A stretch of DNA of 64,000 bases from an uncultured Microbulbifer sp. (GCF_947498635.1 NZ_CANMKV010000001.1:209186-273185); one strand, 5' to 3'; counted from the first letter of the stretch, positions 17,898 through 26,650 are shown. Numbers and translations: made by a program. Notes: a model not told the origin generated them from the sequence alone.

Positions 17898-19679
17898 ATG
17901 GAAGCGAAACTCGAAGATGTAAAAATTCTCTCACCCCGCCGCAACAGTACTGAGGCCACTAACATTGAGGAGCTTGCACGGGAGCAACTACAGCATTTTT
18001 GTATTGATTCGGAGTCAGAGCACGGACGCTTGCTAGAGCAAACGGCCGCACTTCTGTATCGGGCCCAGGGCAATTTGAGCCAATTGTGGGGACAGGTCAC
18101 TGAAACCCTAAAGCACTTAGATAAATCCGATAAAATCGCCTACTTTAATGCCAAACGATTTATGAGCTTCCAGCTAGCGAAGTTGTTAGATACATTACAA
18201 AACCCATTGCGGGCCAGCTTTCAAAGCCTGCAGGGAGACGATTTCAATATCACCACCCGCGGTGGCTATCCACTGTTCGATAATATCCCGGCAATTTTTT
18301 CTGCAACACCAGTAATTGCGCGTACCGCCACCTATATCTATGCCTGCACCGAGTGGGTCGACGACGCCTTCCGCGGCCGCGAGCCCAGCCACGATATCTA
18401 CTCACGCCTGCTCAACCCCACGTCCATCTCCCTGGCCAATGCCATTGTAGACCTGGAGTGCGGACCGGCAGCCAATGAATATATGGCCTGGAACTTTAAT
18501 TCAGGCATGGCTGCGATTGACGCACTACTTTCCAATCAGCTGCGCCGCGACGATATTTTGATCGTTTCACGAAATATCTACGGCGGTGTACACCAGCTAT
18601 TACAAGACTTTTATGCACGCACCGATAAACTGGCCATCCAACTGGTGTGGTTTGATGGCACTAGCGGCGAGGACTTCAAGAAATTATTAAACGAAACTCA
18701 ACGCGACTTCACCAGTGCTCTTGCGGCGGGCGTCAAGATTCATACCTATATCGAATCCCCCTGTAATCCCCACGGTATCATGCTAGATGTGCCGGCCATC
18801 TGTAAGGCCGCCCATCAGGAAAATATTCTAGTCAGCCTGGATGCCACCCTGGCCACACCCTTCCTCTATCAACCCTTACGCCGCGAAGACCGCGAGGAAC
18901 GACCAGATTTTGTGGTGCACTCCTACACCAAAGATATCGGCGGCACCGGCGCCGCAACCGCGGGTGTGGTAATTGGGGAAAATTATCGTATGTTTATCCC
19001 CAAAGGAGACAGCGCCAAGGGCCTCAATTGGGACCAGTGCATGTTCTGGGATGTGTATTATATCAAAGGTGCTTTTTTGGATGCGGATAAGGCCTGGGAG
19101 GTGCACTGCGGTATGCGTACCCTGGAAATGCGTATGCTCACCAAATGCGTTAATACGTTGAGCCTCAGCCATTTCTTCGCCAGCCACCACAAAATCCGTG
19201 TAAATAGCCACGCGGTGCAAAGTCACCCAAACGCCAAGATGCGCGAATCCCTGTTGCGCTACCAATTCCCCACGCCTCTATTCAGTATCGACATGGAGGC
19301 AGCACAGATCCCAACTCAAGCTTTCAAGCGTTTCTTTGATGCGCTGGAGCCTGCCTTTGGCCAGATGGTCAGTCTGGGACAGACCAATACCATGGTGCTC
19401 TGCCCCGCGCTCACCTCTCACTCCGAGCTCTCGCCCCAAGCTATGGAGGCGGCGGGAATCTTCCCAACCACTATTCGCATCTCTGTAGGCGATGAAAATA
19501 TGGCCCAATTGGCAGCCCATGTGATCAATTGCGCACGCCTGCACCTGGACCCGGTCAGTCCCGGATTTAGTGAGGGCTTTATATCCCCACAAGAAGCGGA
19601 TGACTTATTCACCAATTTCTACCTAGAGTCACACCGGAAAGTGATAGAGGCACAGCCAAAAATTACCGACTACCTTTAA
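17898..19679 (+). CDS. Cys/Met-metabolism PLP-dependent enzyme family protein, long form
   Basis: 593 residues against about 400 for cystathionine gamma-synthase/beta-lyase. The extra about 140 residues are at the N-terminus: a helical stretch with SESEHGRLLEQTAALLYRAQ and FMSFQLAKLLDTL. The PLP core follows: YSRLLNPTS (phosphate-binding Tyr/Arg), NFNSGMAAIDALL, IESPCNPHG, VSLDAT (cofactor Asp, about 315), and HSYTKDIGGTGAATAG with the Schiff-base Lys at about 345. The end, FPTTIRISVGDEN, matches the substrate-binding Arg region. The sulfur or other amino acid it acts on cannot be assigned; no met or cys gene is adjacent. GAGGATACG precedes the ATG. Confidence 0.8.
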   Translation: MEAKLEDVKILSPRRNSTEATNIEELAREQLQHFCIDSESEHGRLLEQTAALLYRAQGNLSQLWGQVTETLKHLDKSDKIAYFNAKRFMSFQLAKLLDTLQNPLRASFQSLQGDDFNITTRGGYPLFDNIPAIFSATPVIARTATYIYACTEWVDDAFRGREPSHDIYSRLLNPTSISLANAIVDLECGPAANEYMAWNFNSGMAAIDALLSNQLRRDDILIVSRNIYGGVHQLLQDFYARTDKLAIQLVWFDGTSGEDFKKLLNETQRDFTSALAAGVKIHTYIESPCNPHGIMLDVPAICKAAHQENILVSLDATLATPFLYQPLRREDREERPDFVVHSYTKDIGGTGAATAGVVIGENYRMFIPKGDSAKGLNWDQCMFWDVYYIKGAFLDADKAWEVHCGMRTLEMRMLTKCVNTLSLSHFFASHHKIRVNSHAVQSHPNAKMRESLLRYQFPTPLFSIDMEAAQIPTQAFKRFFDALEPAFGQMVSLGQTNTMVLCPALTSHSELSPQAMEAAGIFPTTIRISVGDENMAQLAAHVINCARLHLDPVSPGFSEGFISPQEADDLFTNFYLESHRKVIEAQPKITDYL

Positions 19680-19697
19680 GAGACCCACTTACAAGTT

Positions 19698-19728
19698 GGG
19701 GCGCAGCGGTTATCCTTCACCGCGCCCC
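19698..19728 (+). terminator. Terminator of the PLP enzyme gene
   Basis: GGGGC-(GCA)-GCGGT pairs with ACCGC-GCCCC, a bulged ten-pair stem, 18 bases after the stop. Confidence 0.6.
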
Positions 19729-19792
19729 GCTTGTTGCACTACCCTATATCCCGTAGTATCACCGTTTCTGTCCATAATTTAATCAAACAAAA

Positions 19793-21091
19793 ATGCCGAA
19801 TTTTTCCGCCCGACTTCTGGCCTGGGTGCTCTGCTGTTTCTCCACACTGGCACTGGCCCAGGGCTACGAGAAGCTCTACAGCGATTACCGTGGCAGCTTG
19901 TATCAAATACGCCTCATCGAAAAATCCTCCAACTCGAAAGCCGGTCTCGGCTCGGGATTCCAGATTTCTGCCGATGGCCTGCTCGCCACCAACTACCACG
20001 TTGTCGCCCAGGCGGTCAGTGACCCCGATAAATATATACTGGAATATCTCTCTACCGACGGCACCAAGGGCACACTCGAGCTCTTAGATATCGACGTCGT
20101 CAATGACCTGGCCCTGTTGCGCCAGGACAAACCGGGGAAAGAATATCTACAACTCGCTACAGAGACTCCGAAAAAGGGCGAAACTATTGTGTCTCTCGGC
20201 AATCCTCTGGACCTGGGGATGACCCTGATTCCCGGCACATATAATGGTATTGCCGGCGGCAGCTTTTATGATCGCATTCATTTCGCCGGTTCCATCAACC
20301 CCGGGATGAGCGGGGGCCCAGCCATCAATACCCGCGGCCAGGTGGTGGGTATTAACGTCGCCACTGCAGGGAATCAGGTAAGCTTTCTGGTGCCAGTGGA
20401 TAAACTCACTACCCTGGTAAAACATTTCCAACAGCGCAATGTGGCACTGGATCTCCAGGAAGTAACCTACCAGCAGTTACGCGAAAACCAGCAGCGTATT
20501 ATCGATTCCATACTCGAGGCGGATTGGCAACGCCGCTCTCTAGGCGAAGCCAAAGTCGTCGGAGAAATTGTGCCTGCCATCAAGTGCTGGGGTAACAGCG
20601 AGGAAAATAGCGATAACCCGATCAAGCGCATCGATAAAGGTTGTACGGGGCAGGATGTGATTTTTCTCTCCGATGAGTTCAATACCGGCCGGGTGGAATA
20701 CGAATTTTTTTGGCTTGAAGCCAAAGACTTGTTACCCGCGCGTTTCTACGCGGAATACGAGCATCAGATGAGTACCTTTTATCCCGGCAATAGTGCTGGA
20801 GAAGAAGACGTCACTAATTTCCGCTGCCGCCAAAATTTCACCTCCCAACCCCGCAATGGCAACGGCCCCCTATCAAAACCAGAACGCAGTAAAAAGCCCC
20901 TGATCAGTCGCACCAGTTACTGTGTAAGGCGCTATAAAAACTTTCCCGATCTTTACGATATCTTTTTCCTAAGCCTCAGCGTGGACCAGAAAAATCGCGC
21001 GCTGGTCAGCCACTTCACCCTATCCGGCTTCACCCGGGAGTCCGCCGACGCCTTTGCCGAGAAGTTCACGAGTGAGATCCAATGGCACTAA
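19793..21091 (+). CDS. Secreted trypsin-like (Do/HtrA-type) serine protease without PDZ domain
   Basis: 432 residues. A signal peptide (RLLAWVLCCFSTLALAQ) is followed by a chymotrypsin-fold protease at about 35-225: catalytic His69 (NYHVV), Asp105 (VNDLALL) and Ser173 (NPGMSGGPA). The triad is intact. Instead of PDZ domains, the C-terminal about 190 residues are a different domain with five Cys (KCWG, GCTG, FRCRQ, YCVRR), unrecognised. The last ten bases overlap the start of the membrane FHA gene, so both are translated from one message. The site before the ATG is weak (AT-rich, no clear Shine-Dalgarno). Confidence 0.82.
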   Translation: MPNFSARLLAWVLCCFSTLALAQGYEKLYSDYRGSLYQIRLIEKSSNSKAGLGSGFQISADGLLATNYHVVAQAVSDPDKYILEYLSTDGTKGTLELLDIDVVNDLALLRQDKPGKEYLQLATETPKKGETIVSLGNPLDLGMTLIPGTYNGIAGGSFYDRIHFAGSINPGMSGGPAINTRGQVVGINVATAGNQVSFLVPVDKLTTLVKHFQQRNVALDLQEVTYQQLRENQQRIIDSILEADWQRRSLGEAKVVGEIVPAIKCWGNSEENSDNPIKRIDKGCTGQDVIFLSDEFNTGRVEYEFFWLEAKDLLPARFYAEYEHQMSTFYPGNSAGEEDVTNFRCRQNFTSQPRNGNGPLSKPERSKKPLISRTSYCVRRYKNFPDLYDIFFLSLSVDQKNRALVSHFTLSGFTRESADAFAEKFTSEIQWH

Positions 21092-22122
21092 TAATTGAAG
21101 AACTCAACCGTGCTCACCGGGTACAGATGCGCTACCGCATGGATGGCGACAAATTCACCCTGGGGCGCGCCTACAACAATGATGCCATTCTTGAGGATAT
21201 ACACGCGGATGGTCGGCACGCGGAGATTCGCCGGGATGACAGCGGCAATTACACACTGCACGATTTGAATTCCGTGAATGGCAGCCAGCTGCTGGGTAAC
21301 CTCAAAGATCGATCGGTGAAACCTGGAGAAATATCCTCCCACCAGATTGCCTCCGGAGATCTTATTCAATGTGGCAAATCGCGGTTACGGGTATTCAATT
21401 GTGATGACCACGTAGCCGAAGCTACCCCCCTGCACTCACTGGAAAACCTCTTTTCCAGTATGTCTCGGCCTTTATATGCCGCTCTTCTGGTACTCGCCGT
21501 AGCACTCTCCACCGTACTACTCAGTTATCTGGGGTATGCGCGCACTTACCAGTGGACTATTGCGCTCAATATTTTGGCAAGTGCAATTATTGGCTTGGTC
21601 ATTTATGCGGGGATCTGGGCCTTTATAGGCCGAGTGGTACGCCATGAAACGCACTTTTTTGCCCACCTCTCTATCGCTGCGATTGGCGCACTCAGTTACG
21701 CCGTGTGGGAGTGGTTCGGCAGCGTACTGAATTACAATTTCGCCATCGGCGATACCATGGAGATCCTGGATTTTCTCGTGCTCGCCATCATATTGCCGGC
21801 CATGCTCTGGTGCGCCTGCTACTTGGCCACTAACCTAGGCCGTGCCTGGCGCTGGGCTGTCGCTCTGGTGTTGCCGATCGGATTCCTGGGGCTCAGTTTG
21901 GTTGAAACCATTGGTGGGATCGATGATTTCAGTGAGACCCCAGAGATCTCCACCGAACTCAAGTACGATAATATGCTGTTGCGTAAGCCTGTGCCCATGC
22001 AGGAATTTATTGCCGGCTCAGCGACAGTATTTGATATTCCTATTGAAAAAGACGATTCAGAAGAAACAGAGAGCAGGGACGGCTCTTCCGCAGAAGACGA
22101 CAGTCCAGAGGTAGAACAGTGA
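21082..22122 (+). CDS. Membrane FHA-domain protein
   Basis: 346 residues. The FHA domain sits at about 15-110: FTLGRAYNNDAIL, the His of HADGRHAEIRR, and LNSVNGSQLLGN. Four to five hydrophobic segments follow between about 128 and 275 (PLYAALLVLAVALSTVLL, ILASAIIGLVIYAGIWAFI, HLSIAAIGALSYAVWEWF, ILDFLVLAIILPAMLWCAC, WAVALVLPIGFLGLSL). The end is acidic (KDDSEETESRDGSS). The FHA side should face the cytoplasm and read phosphothreonine, linking the membrane to a Ser/Thr kinase. Translational overlap with the protease upstream and a GTGA overlap with hisC downstream place three genes in one transcript. Confidence 0.85.
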   Translation: MALIIEELNRAHRVQMRYRMDGDKFTLGRAYNNDAILEDIHADGRHAEIRRDDSGNYTLHDLNSVNGSQLLGNLKDRSVKPGEISSHQIASGDLIQCGKSRLRVFNCDDHVAEATPLHSLENLFSSMSRPLYAALLVLAVALSTVLLSYLGYARTYQWTIALNILASAIIGLVIYAGIWAFIGRVVRHETHFFAHLSIAAIGALSYAVWEWFGSVLNYNFAIGDTMEILDFLVLAIILPAMLWCACYLATNLGRAWRWAVALVLPIGFLGLSLVETIGGIDDFSETPEISTELKYDNMLLRKPVPMQEFIAGSATVFDIPIEKDDSEETESRDGSSAEDDSPEVEQ

Positions 22123-23192
22123 ACACATCGTTTTGGAGCCCGGGTCTGGAACAACTGGAACCCTATACTCCCGGTGAACAGCCCAGTGGCAAAACCCTAA
22201 TCAAGCTCAACACCAATGAAAACCCCTATCCCGCCTCACCCCAGGCGTTGACGCTCTTGGCACAAAGGGACTTTGCCGATGCCCTGCGTCGCTACCCCGA
22301 TCCTGAATCCTGTGCACTGCGTACGGCAATTGCCGAGCGCTACGACCTCAGCGACACACAGGTTTTTGTCGGTAATGGTTCAGATGAAGTCCTGGCGTTG
22401 AGCTTCTACAGTTTTTTCCGCCGCGCAGAGCCCCTGCTGTTTCCCGATATCACCTACAGTTTCTACCCCGTGTACTGCCAGCTGTTCGAAATAAAATCCC
22501 GCTGCATACCACTCTTGGAAGACTTCAGTCTCGATATAGAAGAGTTCTCAGGGGCTGCTGGGGGGATTATCATCCCCAACCCCAACGCGCCCACCGGGCG
22601 CTATCTATCCCTCGATAGAGTGGAAGCATTGCTGCAGTTGCAACCTGAGCGGGTAGTGATAATCGATGAGGCCTACATCGATTTCGGTGGAGAAAGTGCC
22701 ACCCAGCTAATCGACCGCTACCCCAACTTACTGGTCATTCATACCCTGTCGAAATCCTATGCCCTGGCTGGCCTACGCCTGGGCTTCGCCATGGGACAGG
22801 AACATTTGATTGAAGGGCTGCTGCGCGCCAAGAACTCTTTTAACTCCTACCCCATTGACGCAATCGCCCAAGAAGTGGCAACGGCAGCCATTCGCGACCG
22901 CACTTGGCACGCGGACAATTGTGGCAAAGTGGCCGCCACACGCCGCCGCACTGAAAAAGCCCTACTGGAGCTAGGCTTCGACACAATTCCCTCCACGGCG
23001 AATTTTATCCTGGCAAAACCACCGGCCCCTGGTGCAGAGGCCCTCTATCACGCCCTGCGTGAACGGGGCATTCTTGTGCGGTATTTCAACAAGCCTCGTA
23101 TCAGTGACTATCTGCGAATCTCCATCGGCACCGATGACGACATGGACCAGTTGATACGGAACTGCAAAGAGATACTTGCGTCACAGAGCTAG
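22119..23192 (+). CDS. hisC: Histidinol-phosphate aminotransferase
   Basis: 357 residues, class I/II PLP aminotransferase of histidine synthesis (imidazole-acetol phosphate to histidinol phosphate). Family signs: IKLNTNENPYPASP, VFVGNGSDEVL, PNPNAPTG, IIDEAYIDFGG and HTLSKSYALAGLRLG with the PLP Lys at about 212. The start is GTG, overlapping the FHA stop by four bases. No other his gene is nearby, so it may be one of two HisC paralogues. Confidence 0.92.
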   Translation: MNTSFWSPGLEQLEPYTPGEQPSGKTLIKLNTNENPYPASPQALTLLAQRDFADALRRYPDPESCALRTAIAERYDLSDTQVFVGNGSDEVLALSFYSFFRRAEPLLFPDITYSFYPVYCQLFEIKSRCIPLLEDFSLDIEEFSGAAGGIIIPNPNAPTGRYLSLDRVEALLQLQPERVVIIDEAYIDFGGESATQLIDRYPNLLVIHTLSKSYALAGLRLGFAMGQEHLIEGLLRAKNSFNSYPIDAIAQEVATAAIRDRTWHADNCGKVAATRRRTEKALLELGFDTIPSTANFILAKPPAPGAEALYHALRERGILVRYFNKPRISDYLRISIGTDDDMDQLIRNCKEILASQS

Positions 23193-23269
23193 TACACTGT
23201 CTGTCTATACTCGTCGGGTCCACGCATTGCGTGACCTGACCACCAAGACTTACCGGTAACTAGAGATTT

Positions 23270-24178
23270 ATGCCTCTCTTTTATAAACGCCCCGAACGGC
23301 TCACTGGCCCCAGGATATTCACCCGCGCACTGGTTTTCGCCACTGCTGCCCTGAGCGCTTTCGCCCAGGCCAATCCCTGGGAGAAGAGTGACAGCCCCAG
23401 CGCCCAAGACTCTGCCAGTATCGGCACCTACACCAACGGCTGCCTTGCCGGGGGGGAAACGCTGCCCCTGCGTGGAGATGGCTACCAACTCGTGCGCACT
23501 GGCCGCGATCGACACTTCGCGCATGCAAATACCATCGCCTTCCTGAAGGACTTCTCCCAAAATGTCGCGCAAAGTGATCTCGGTAGGATACAGATCGGCG
23601 ATATGTCCATGGCGCGCGGTGGTCCCTTTGGCAGCGGAGGGCACAGCAGCCATCAGACCGGACTGGATATAGATATCTGGTACTCGCAGGACCAACGCGC
23701 CGCAGAGCGTCCTCTCACAGAGTGGGAGCGCGATAATATCTCCGCCATCCCCCTGGCAGATGCGCGCCAACACCGCCTGATCAAAGAGAATTGGGACAAC
23801 CGGGTCCCAAAGATTCTGCGTATGGCTGCCGAAGACCAGCGTGTCGAACGCATTTTCGTACACCCCACCATCAAACAGCACCTGTGTGCGATCTCTGGTA
23901 CTGATAATGCGTGGTTGCGCAAAGTACGCCCCTGGTGGGGGCACAATTATCACTTCCATGTGCGCCTCACCTGCCCGGAAGGTAGTCGCCACTGCAAACC
24001 ACAGGCCCCGGTGCGTACCGCTCCCTGCGGCAACGATCTGGACTGGTGGTTTAGCGACGAATTCTACGCAATACTGAACGGCACAAAGACCAAGCCGACA
24101 AAACCCAAACCCAAGACGATGCCGCAACAGTGCCAGCAGGTATTACTGGCACCTCCAGCCGGTACCACGACGGAATAA
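23270..24178 (+). CDS. mepA: Penicillin-insensitive murein endopeptidase
   Basis: 302 residues with a long basic n-region and signal peptide (ALVFATAALSAFAQA). LAS-type metallopeptidase that cleaves D-alanyl-meso-diaminopimelyl crosslinks in peptidoglycan. Zinc ligands lie in GGHSSHQTGLDIDIWY and the late HNYHFHVRLTC; the LPLRGDGYQLVR block is typical. Cys residues (GCLAGG, RLTC, RHCKP, APCGND, PQQCQQ) match the disulfides of MepA. It ends in a Lys/Thr/Pro-rich stretch. It is four bases from ddl, pairing crosslink removal with D-Ala-D-Ala synthesis. Confidence 0.92.
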   Translation: MPLFYKRPERLTGPRIFTRALVFATAALSAFAQANPWEKSDSPSAQDSASIGTYTNGCLAGGETLPLRGDGYQLVRTGRDRHFAHANTIAFLKDFSQNVAQSDLGRIQIGDMSMARGGPFGSGGHSSHQTGLDIDIWYSQDQRAAERPLTEWERDNISAIPLADARQHRLIKENWDNRVPKILRMAAEDQRVERIFVHPTIKQHLCAISGTDNAWLRKVRPWWGHNYHFHVRLTCPEGSRHCKPQAPVRTAPCGNDLDWWFSDEFYAILNGTKTKPTKPKPKTMPQQCQQVLLAPPAGTTTE

Positions 24179-24182
24179 CTCT

Positions 24183-25178
24183 ATGATCAACACCTTGCTT
24201 ATCTGCGGCGGTGGCGGCAGCGAGCACGAAGTATCCTTGCGCACCGCAGATTTTATCGAAGAGCAGTTGGCCGAATCCGAGGATATTGACCTGATGCGGG
24301 TTGAGATGGACGCTAGCGGCTGTCTCACCGATAAGGACGGTCGCGTTTACCATATCTTTTATGATGGTAAGATCCGCGATGAAGCCGGCAGTGCCTGGGA
24401 TGTGGACTATGTCATCCCCGCAATACACGGATACCCCGGTGAGACCGGTGATCTGCAATCCCAGCTGGAAATGTTCGGCATTCCCTACTTCGGCTCAGCC
24501 CCGGAAGCCAGTAAAATCTGTTTTAACAAAATTAAAACAAAAATGTGGCTAAGCGCTCTGGGGATCGATAACACTCCCTACCTATTTCTGCACAGCCTTG
24601 AAGCTGAGGAGCTGGATAAGGCCCATGCGGCACTGGAGACGTGGGAAGCAGTGTTTATCAAGGCTTCTAATCAGGGTTCCTCGGTGGGCTGCTTTAAAGT
24701 CACTCGTAGAGAGGATCTACACGGTGCTATTGAGGAGGCCTTTACCCTCTCACCCTACGTACTCATTGAGAAAGCCCTGAACGCCCGCGAACTGGAGGTG
24801 GCTGTTTACACTTTTGGGGAAGAACTCATAGCCACCCTCCCCGGTGAAGTACGTGCCCCGTCGGATACCTTCTATACTTACAAGGAAAAATATGCCACCG
24901 GCAGTCGTGCTGAGACTTTTATTGAGGCCGAAGGTCTGAATAAAGAACAGCAGGCATGGATTCGTGACGTATCGATACGCACATTTAAAGCCCTGAAGCT
25001 TAAAGATCTCTCCCGTATCGATTTCTTTCTGACCAATGAAGGAGAGCTCTACTTAAATGAAGTCAACACCTTCCCCGGCATGACGCCTAAATCCATGTTC
25101 CCCAAAATGATGGAAAACCATGGCCACAACTTTACCGAATACCTAACCGGCCTTATCCGCTCATCCCAGTCCGATTGA
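24183..25178 (+). CDS. ddl: D-alanine--D-alanine ligase family protein
   Basis: 331 residues, ATP-grasp ligase that joins two D-Ala for peptidoglycan precursors. Visible: LICGGGGSEHEVSLRTADFI, VIPAIHGYPGETGDLQSQL, IKASNQGSSVGCFKV, and the Mg/ATP site SRIDFFL followed by LYLNEVNTFPGMTPKSMFP. All core residues are present. Sequence style is nearer to DdlA than DdlB. It follows mepA closely, so they are probably cotranscribed. This may be a second Ddl besides one in the division cluster. Confidence 0.9.
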   Translation: MINTLLICGGGGSEHEVSLRTADFIEEQLAESEDIDLMRVEMDASGCLTDKDGRVYHIFYDGKIRDEAGSAWDVDYVIPAIHGYPGETGDLQSQLEMFGIPYFGSAPEASKICFNKIKTKMWLSALGIDNTPYLFLHSLEAEELDKAHAALETWEAVFIKASNQGSSVGCFKVTRREDLHGAIEEAFTLSPYVLIEKALNARELEVAVYTFGEELIATLPGEVRAPSDTFYTYKEKYATGSRAETFIEAEGLNKEQQAWIRDVSIRTFKALKLKDLSRIDFFLTNEGELYLNEVNTFPGMTPKSMFPKMMENHGHNFTEYLTGLIRSSQSD

Positions 25179-25223
25179 CAGCCACGTCTTGATATTTAGT
25201 CTTGCCGCTCAATCAGAAAAAAT

Positions 25224-25247
25224 AAAAAGGGGCTTCAGTCCCTTTTT
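25224..25247. terminator. Bidirectional terminator, ddl / HNH gene
   Basis: AAAAAGGG/CCCTTTTT stem of eight pairs with an eight-base loop. The A and T flanks serve both convergent genes. Confidence 0.75.
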
Positions 25248-25271
25248 ATTATCTTCTTAAAATCGCGAGAT

Positions 25272-25841
25272 TTAATGTAATAACCAATCTTGTTGGCGCC
25301 TACGCGAGAATTGACTGCGCAGAAATTCCATCTGGTCCCCGCGAATCCGCTCACTATTGATCAAAGCCAGATACTCCGCCGCATTGGGACAGAAGGGCAG
25401 TGCCAATAATTCCATGTCGATCTCCTCAAGGAGATGGTTCCCCTTATGCTGATTGCAGCGCCGACAAGCGGTCACCACATTTTCCCAAGAGTCCATCCCT
25501 CCTTTGGATACAGGGATAACATGATCTCGTGTCAGCTCGATCGACTTAAAAATATTGCCGCAATACAGACAGCTATGTATATCCCGAAAAAAAAGCGCCC
25601 GGTTTGTCAGCGGAGGCCGGCGACGCGGGCGAGCCATTCGCGAACCACCACAGGCAATGATCGACGCCAGATCCAGGGTGGAGCGCTCACCATATCGGTT
25701 AAATCCACCTCGTACCCGCTGTACTATACCGCCCAGAGACCATGTAACCAGATCCCGAACATATAAACAGGAAGCCTCTTGCCAAGTAAGCCAATCTAAT
25801 GGCTGCCCTGCCAAATTCAGACGTAAGATTCGCGCTTGCAT
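25272..25841 (-). CDS. HNH endonuclease
   Basis: 189 residues. The HNH/zinc module occupies about 95-140: CLYCGN, RDHVIPVSKGGMDSWENVV and CRRCNQHKGN, giving the His-Asn-His core and two CXXC zinc pairs. The N-terminal MQARILRLNLAGQPLDWLTW belongs to the conserved stand-alone HNH group common in gammaproteobacterial chromosomes; its substrate is unknown. The ATG at 25841 follows GGGGAGG by seven bases; a longer reading from 25859 has no such site. No restriction methyltransferase is adjacent. Confidence 0.88.
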   Translation of the reverse strand: MQARILRLNLAGQPLDWLTWQEASCLYVRDLVTWSLGGIVQRVRGGFNRYGERSTLDLASIIACGGSRMARPRRRPPLTNRALFFRDIHSCLYCGNIFKSIELTRDHVIPVSKGGMDSWENVVTACRRCNQHKGNHLLEEIDMELLALPFCPNAAEYLALINSERIRGDQMEFLRSQFSRRRQQDWLLH

Positions 25842-26321
25842 GACCTTACCTCCCCGCAATCAAACAGAAAACCCGGCCCGATGCCATCAAAATTAGAAAA
25901 GTGAATGAGAGTAGCGATCGATCAGTGATAATCAGCCCGCCAGGAAAAAGCGAATAGGAAAAAGGGAAATAAAATTGTGTTTGAACCAGAGGATTTGGTG
26001 TCAATAAGCCATTAGCGGGAGAAGTGTGGCAACCCGTAAATGATTTGACTAATGAGGAAACAGCAGCGCAGCGACAAGATATTGCCAGGGAATAAACAGG
26101 TACTGCTGATGATAGATTGCTGAATGCATCACCCTCCACCGGCCCGAGCAATAGTGGCCGACCTCTTATTATTAAAGCGGATAAATATTACAAATTCCAG
26201 ATTGTGACACTCTGGCAGCAAGCTTACCGCCAAAAGATAACAGGAATTTCAAAAGGTTAACGGCACACCCTGCGATCACAGCAATGGAAACAGGTGGTAG
26301 GAGTATGAGTGGCGGGATTAT
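25842..26321. other. Intergenic region between the HNH gene and the sRNA candidate
   Basis: 480 bases, AT-rich in parts. A 101-codon minus-strand frame (25846-26151) has no Shine-Dalgarno or family resemblance and is not accepted. Nothing else recognised. Confidence 0.35.
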
Positions 26322-26450
26322 TAAAACACCGCCCGGGCAATCCGGCCCGGGCGGTGCGTCTCACAGGATGGTGCCCATATCCTTAGGGCGAGCGGCGCAA
26401 TCCATTTATCCTTTGCCGCAGAGTTGCAGTCCCTTGTGCGTCCCTGCCAG
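26322..26450 (-). ncRNA. Candidate RsmY/RsmZ (CsrB)-type sRNA that sequesters RsmA/CsrA
   Basis: On the minus strand, about 129 bases carry five ANGGA motifs in the first about 75: AGGGA, AGGGA, AAGGA, ATGGA, AAGGA. Several fall in predicted hairpin loops: GCAG/CTGC around 26446-26425, GCGGC/GCCGC enclosing AGGATAAATGGA, and GCCC-TAAGGATAT-GGGC. The RNA would end at a 12-pair GC-rich terminator. A CATAAT -10-like box lies at 26454-26459, and an 18-base palindrome resembling the GacA upstream site lies about 45 bases further up. Known Rsm RNAs show exactly this plan (repeated GGA loops, terminator, GacA box, no coding role). Assignment is inference; no covariance search was possible. A 14-codon frame inside it has a poor ribosome site. 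Confidence 0.55.
26327..26356 (-). terminator. Strong intrinsic terminator of the sRNA candidate
   Basis: Twelve-pair perfect stem CACCGCCCGGGC/GCCCGGGCGGTG with a six-base loop, followed by TTTTAA on the minus strand. Confidence 0.8.
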
Positions 26451-26502
26451 TTAATTATGGACATCAGGCGAGAAAAAAGTAGGGGCAATCTGCTGAATTT
26501 TA

Positions 26503-26520
26503 TGTAGGACATATCTCACA
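26503..26520 (-). promoter_or_regulatory. GacA-box-like palindrome upstream of the sRNA candidate
   Basis: TGTGAGATATGTCCTACA compared with the pseudomonad GacA upstream activating sequence TGTAAG-N6-CTTACA: same 6-6-6 layout, two mismatches, one in each half. Its centre lies about 60 bases before the expected RNA start, as in rsm genes. Confidence 0.5.
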
Positions 26521-26650
26521 AAGTGAAATATTTCTTTAACAATTGAGGGGGAGACCCAATAGGTAGCCTGTGGTACAACAAGGCTCAGTGCAGTGCGCGG
26601 CCACTATAAACACCTCTATTTCAAGTTCAATCCAAACAGGGAAAAAGACG

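Noticed and set aside
23189..24127. 312-codon frame opposite mepA
   Set aside because: Antisense shadow; MepA zinc motifs and signal peptide are on the plus strand.
25846..26151. 101-codon minus-strand open frame
   Set aside because: No Shine-Dalgarno, AT-rich, no recognisable features.
26360..26404. 14-codon peptide inside the sRNA candidate
   Set aside because: AGGA is only three bases from the ATG, too close for good initiation; the GGA motifs fit the RNA interpretation better.
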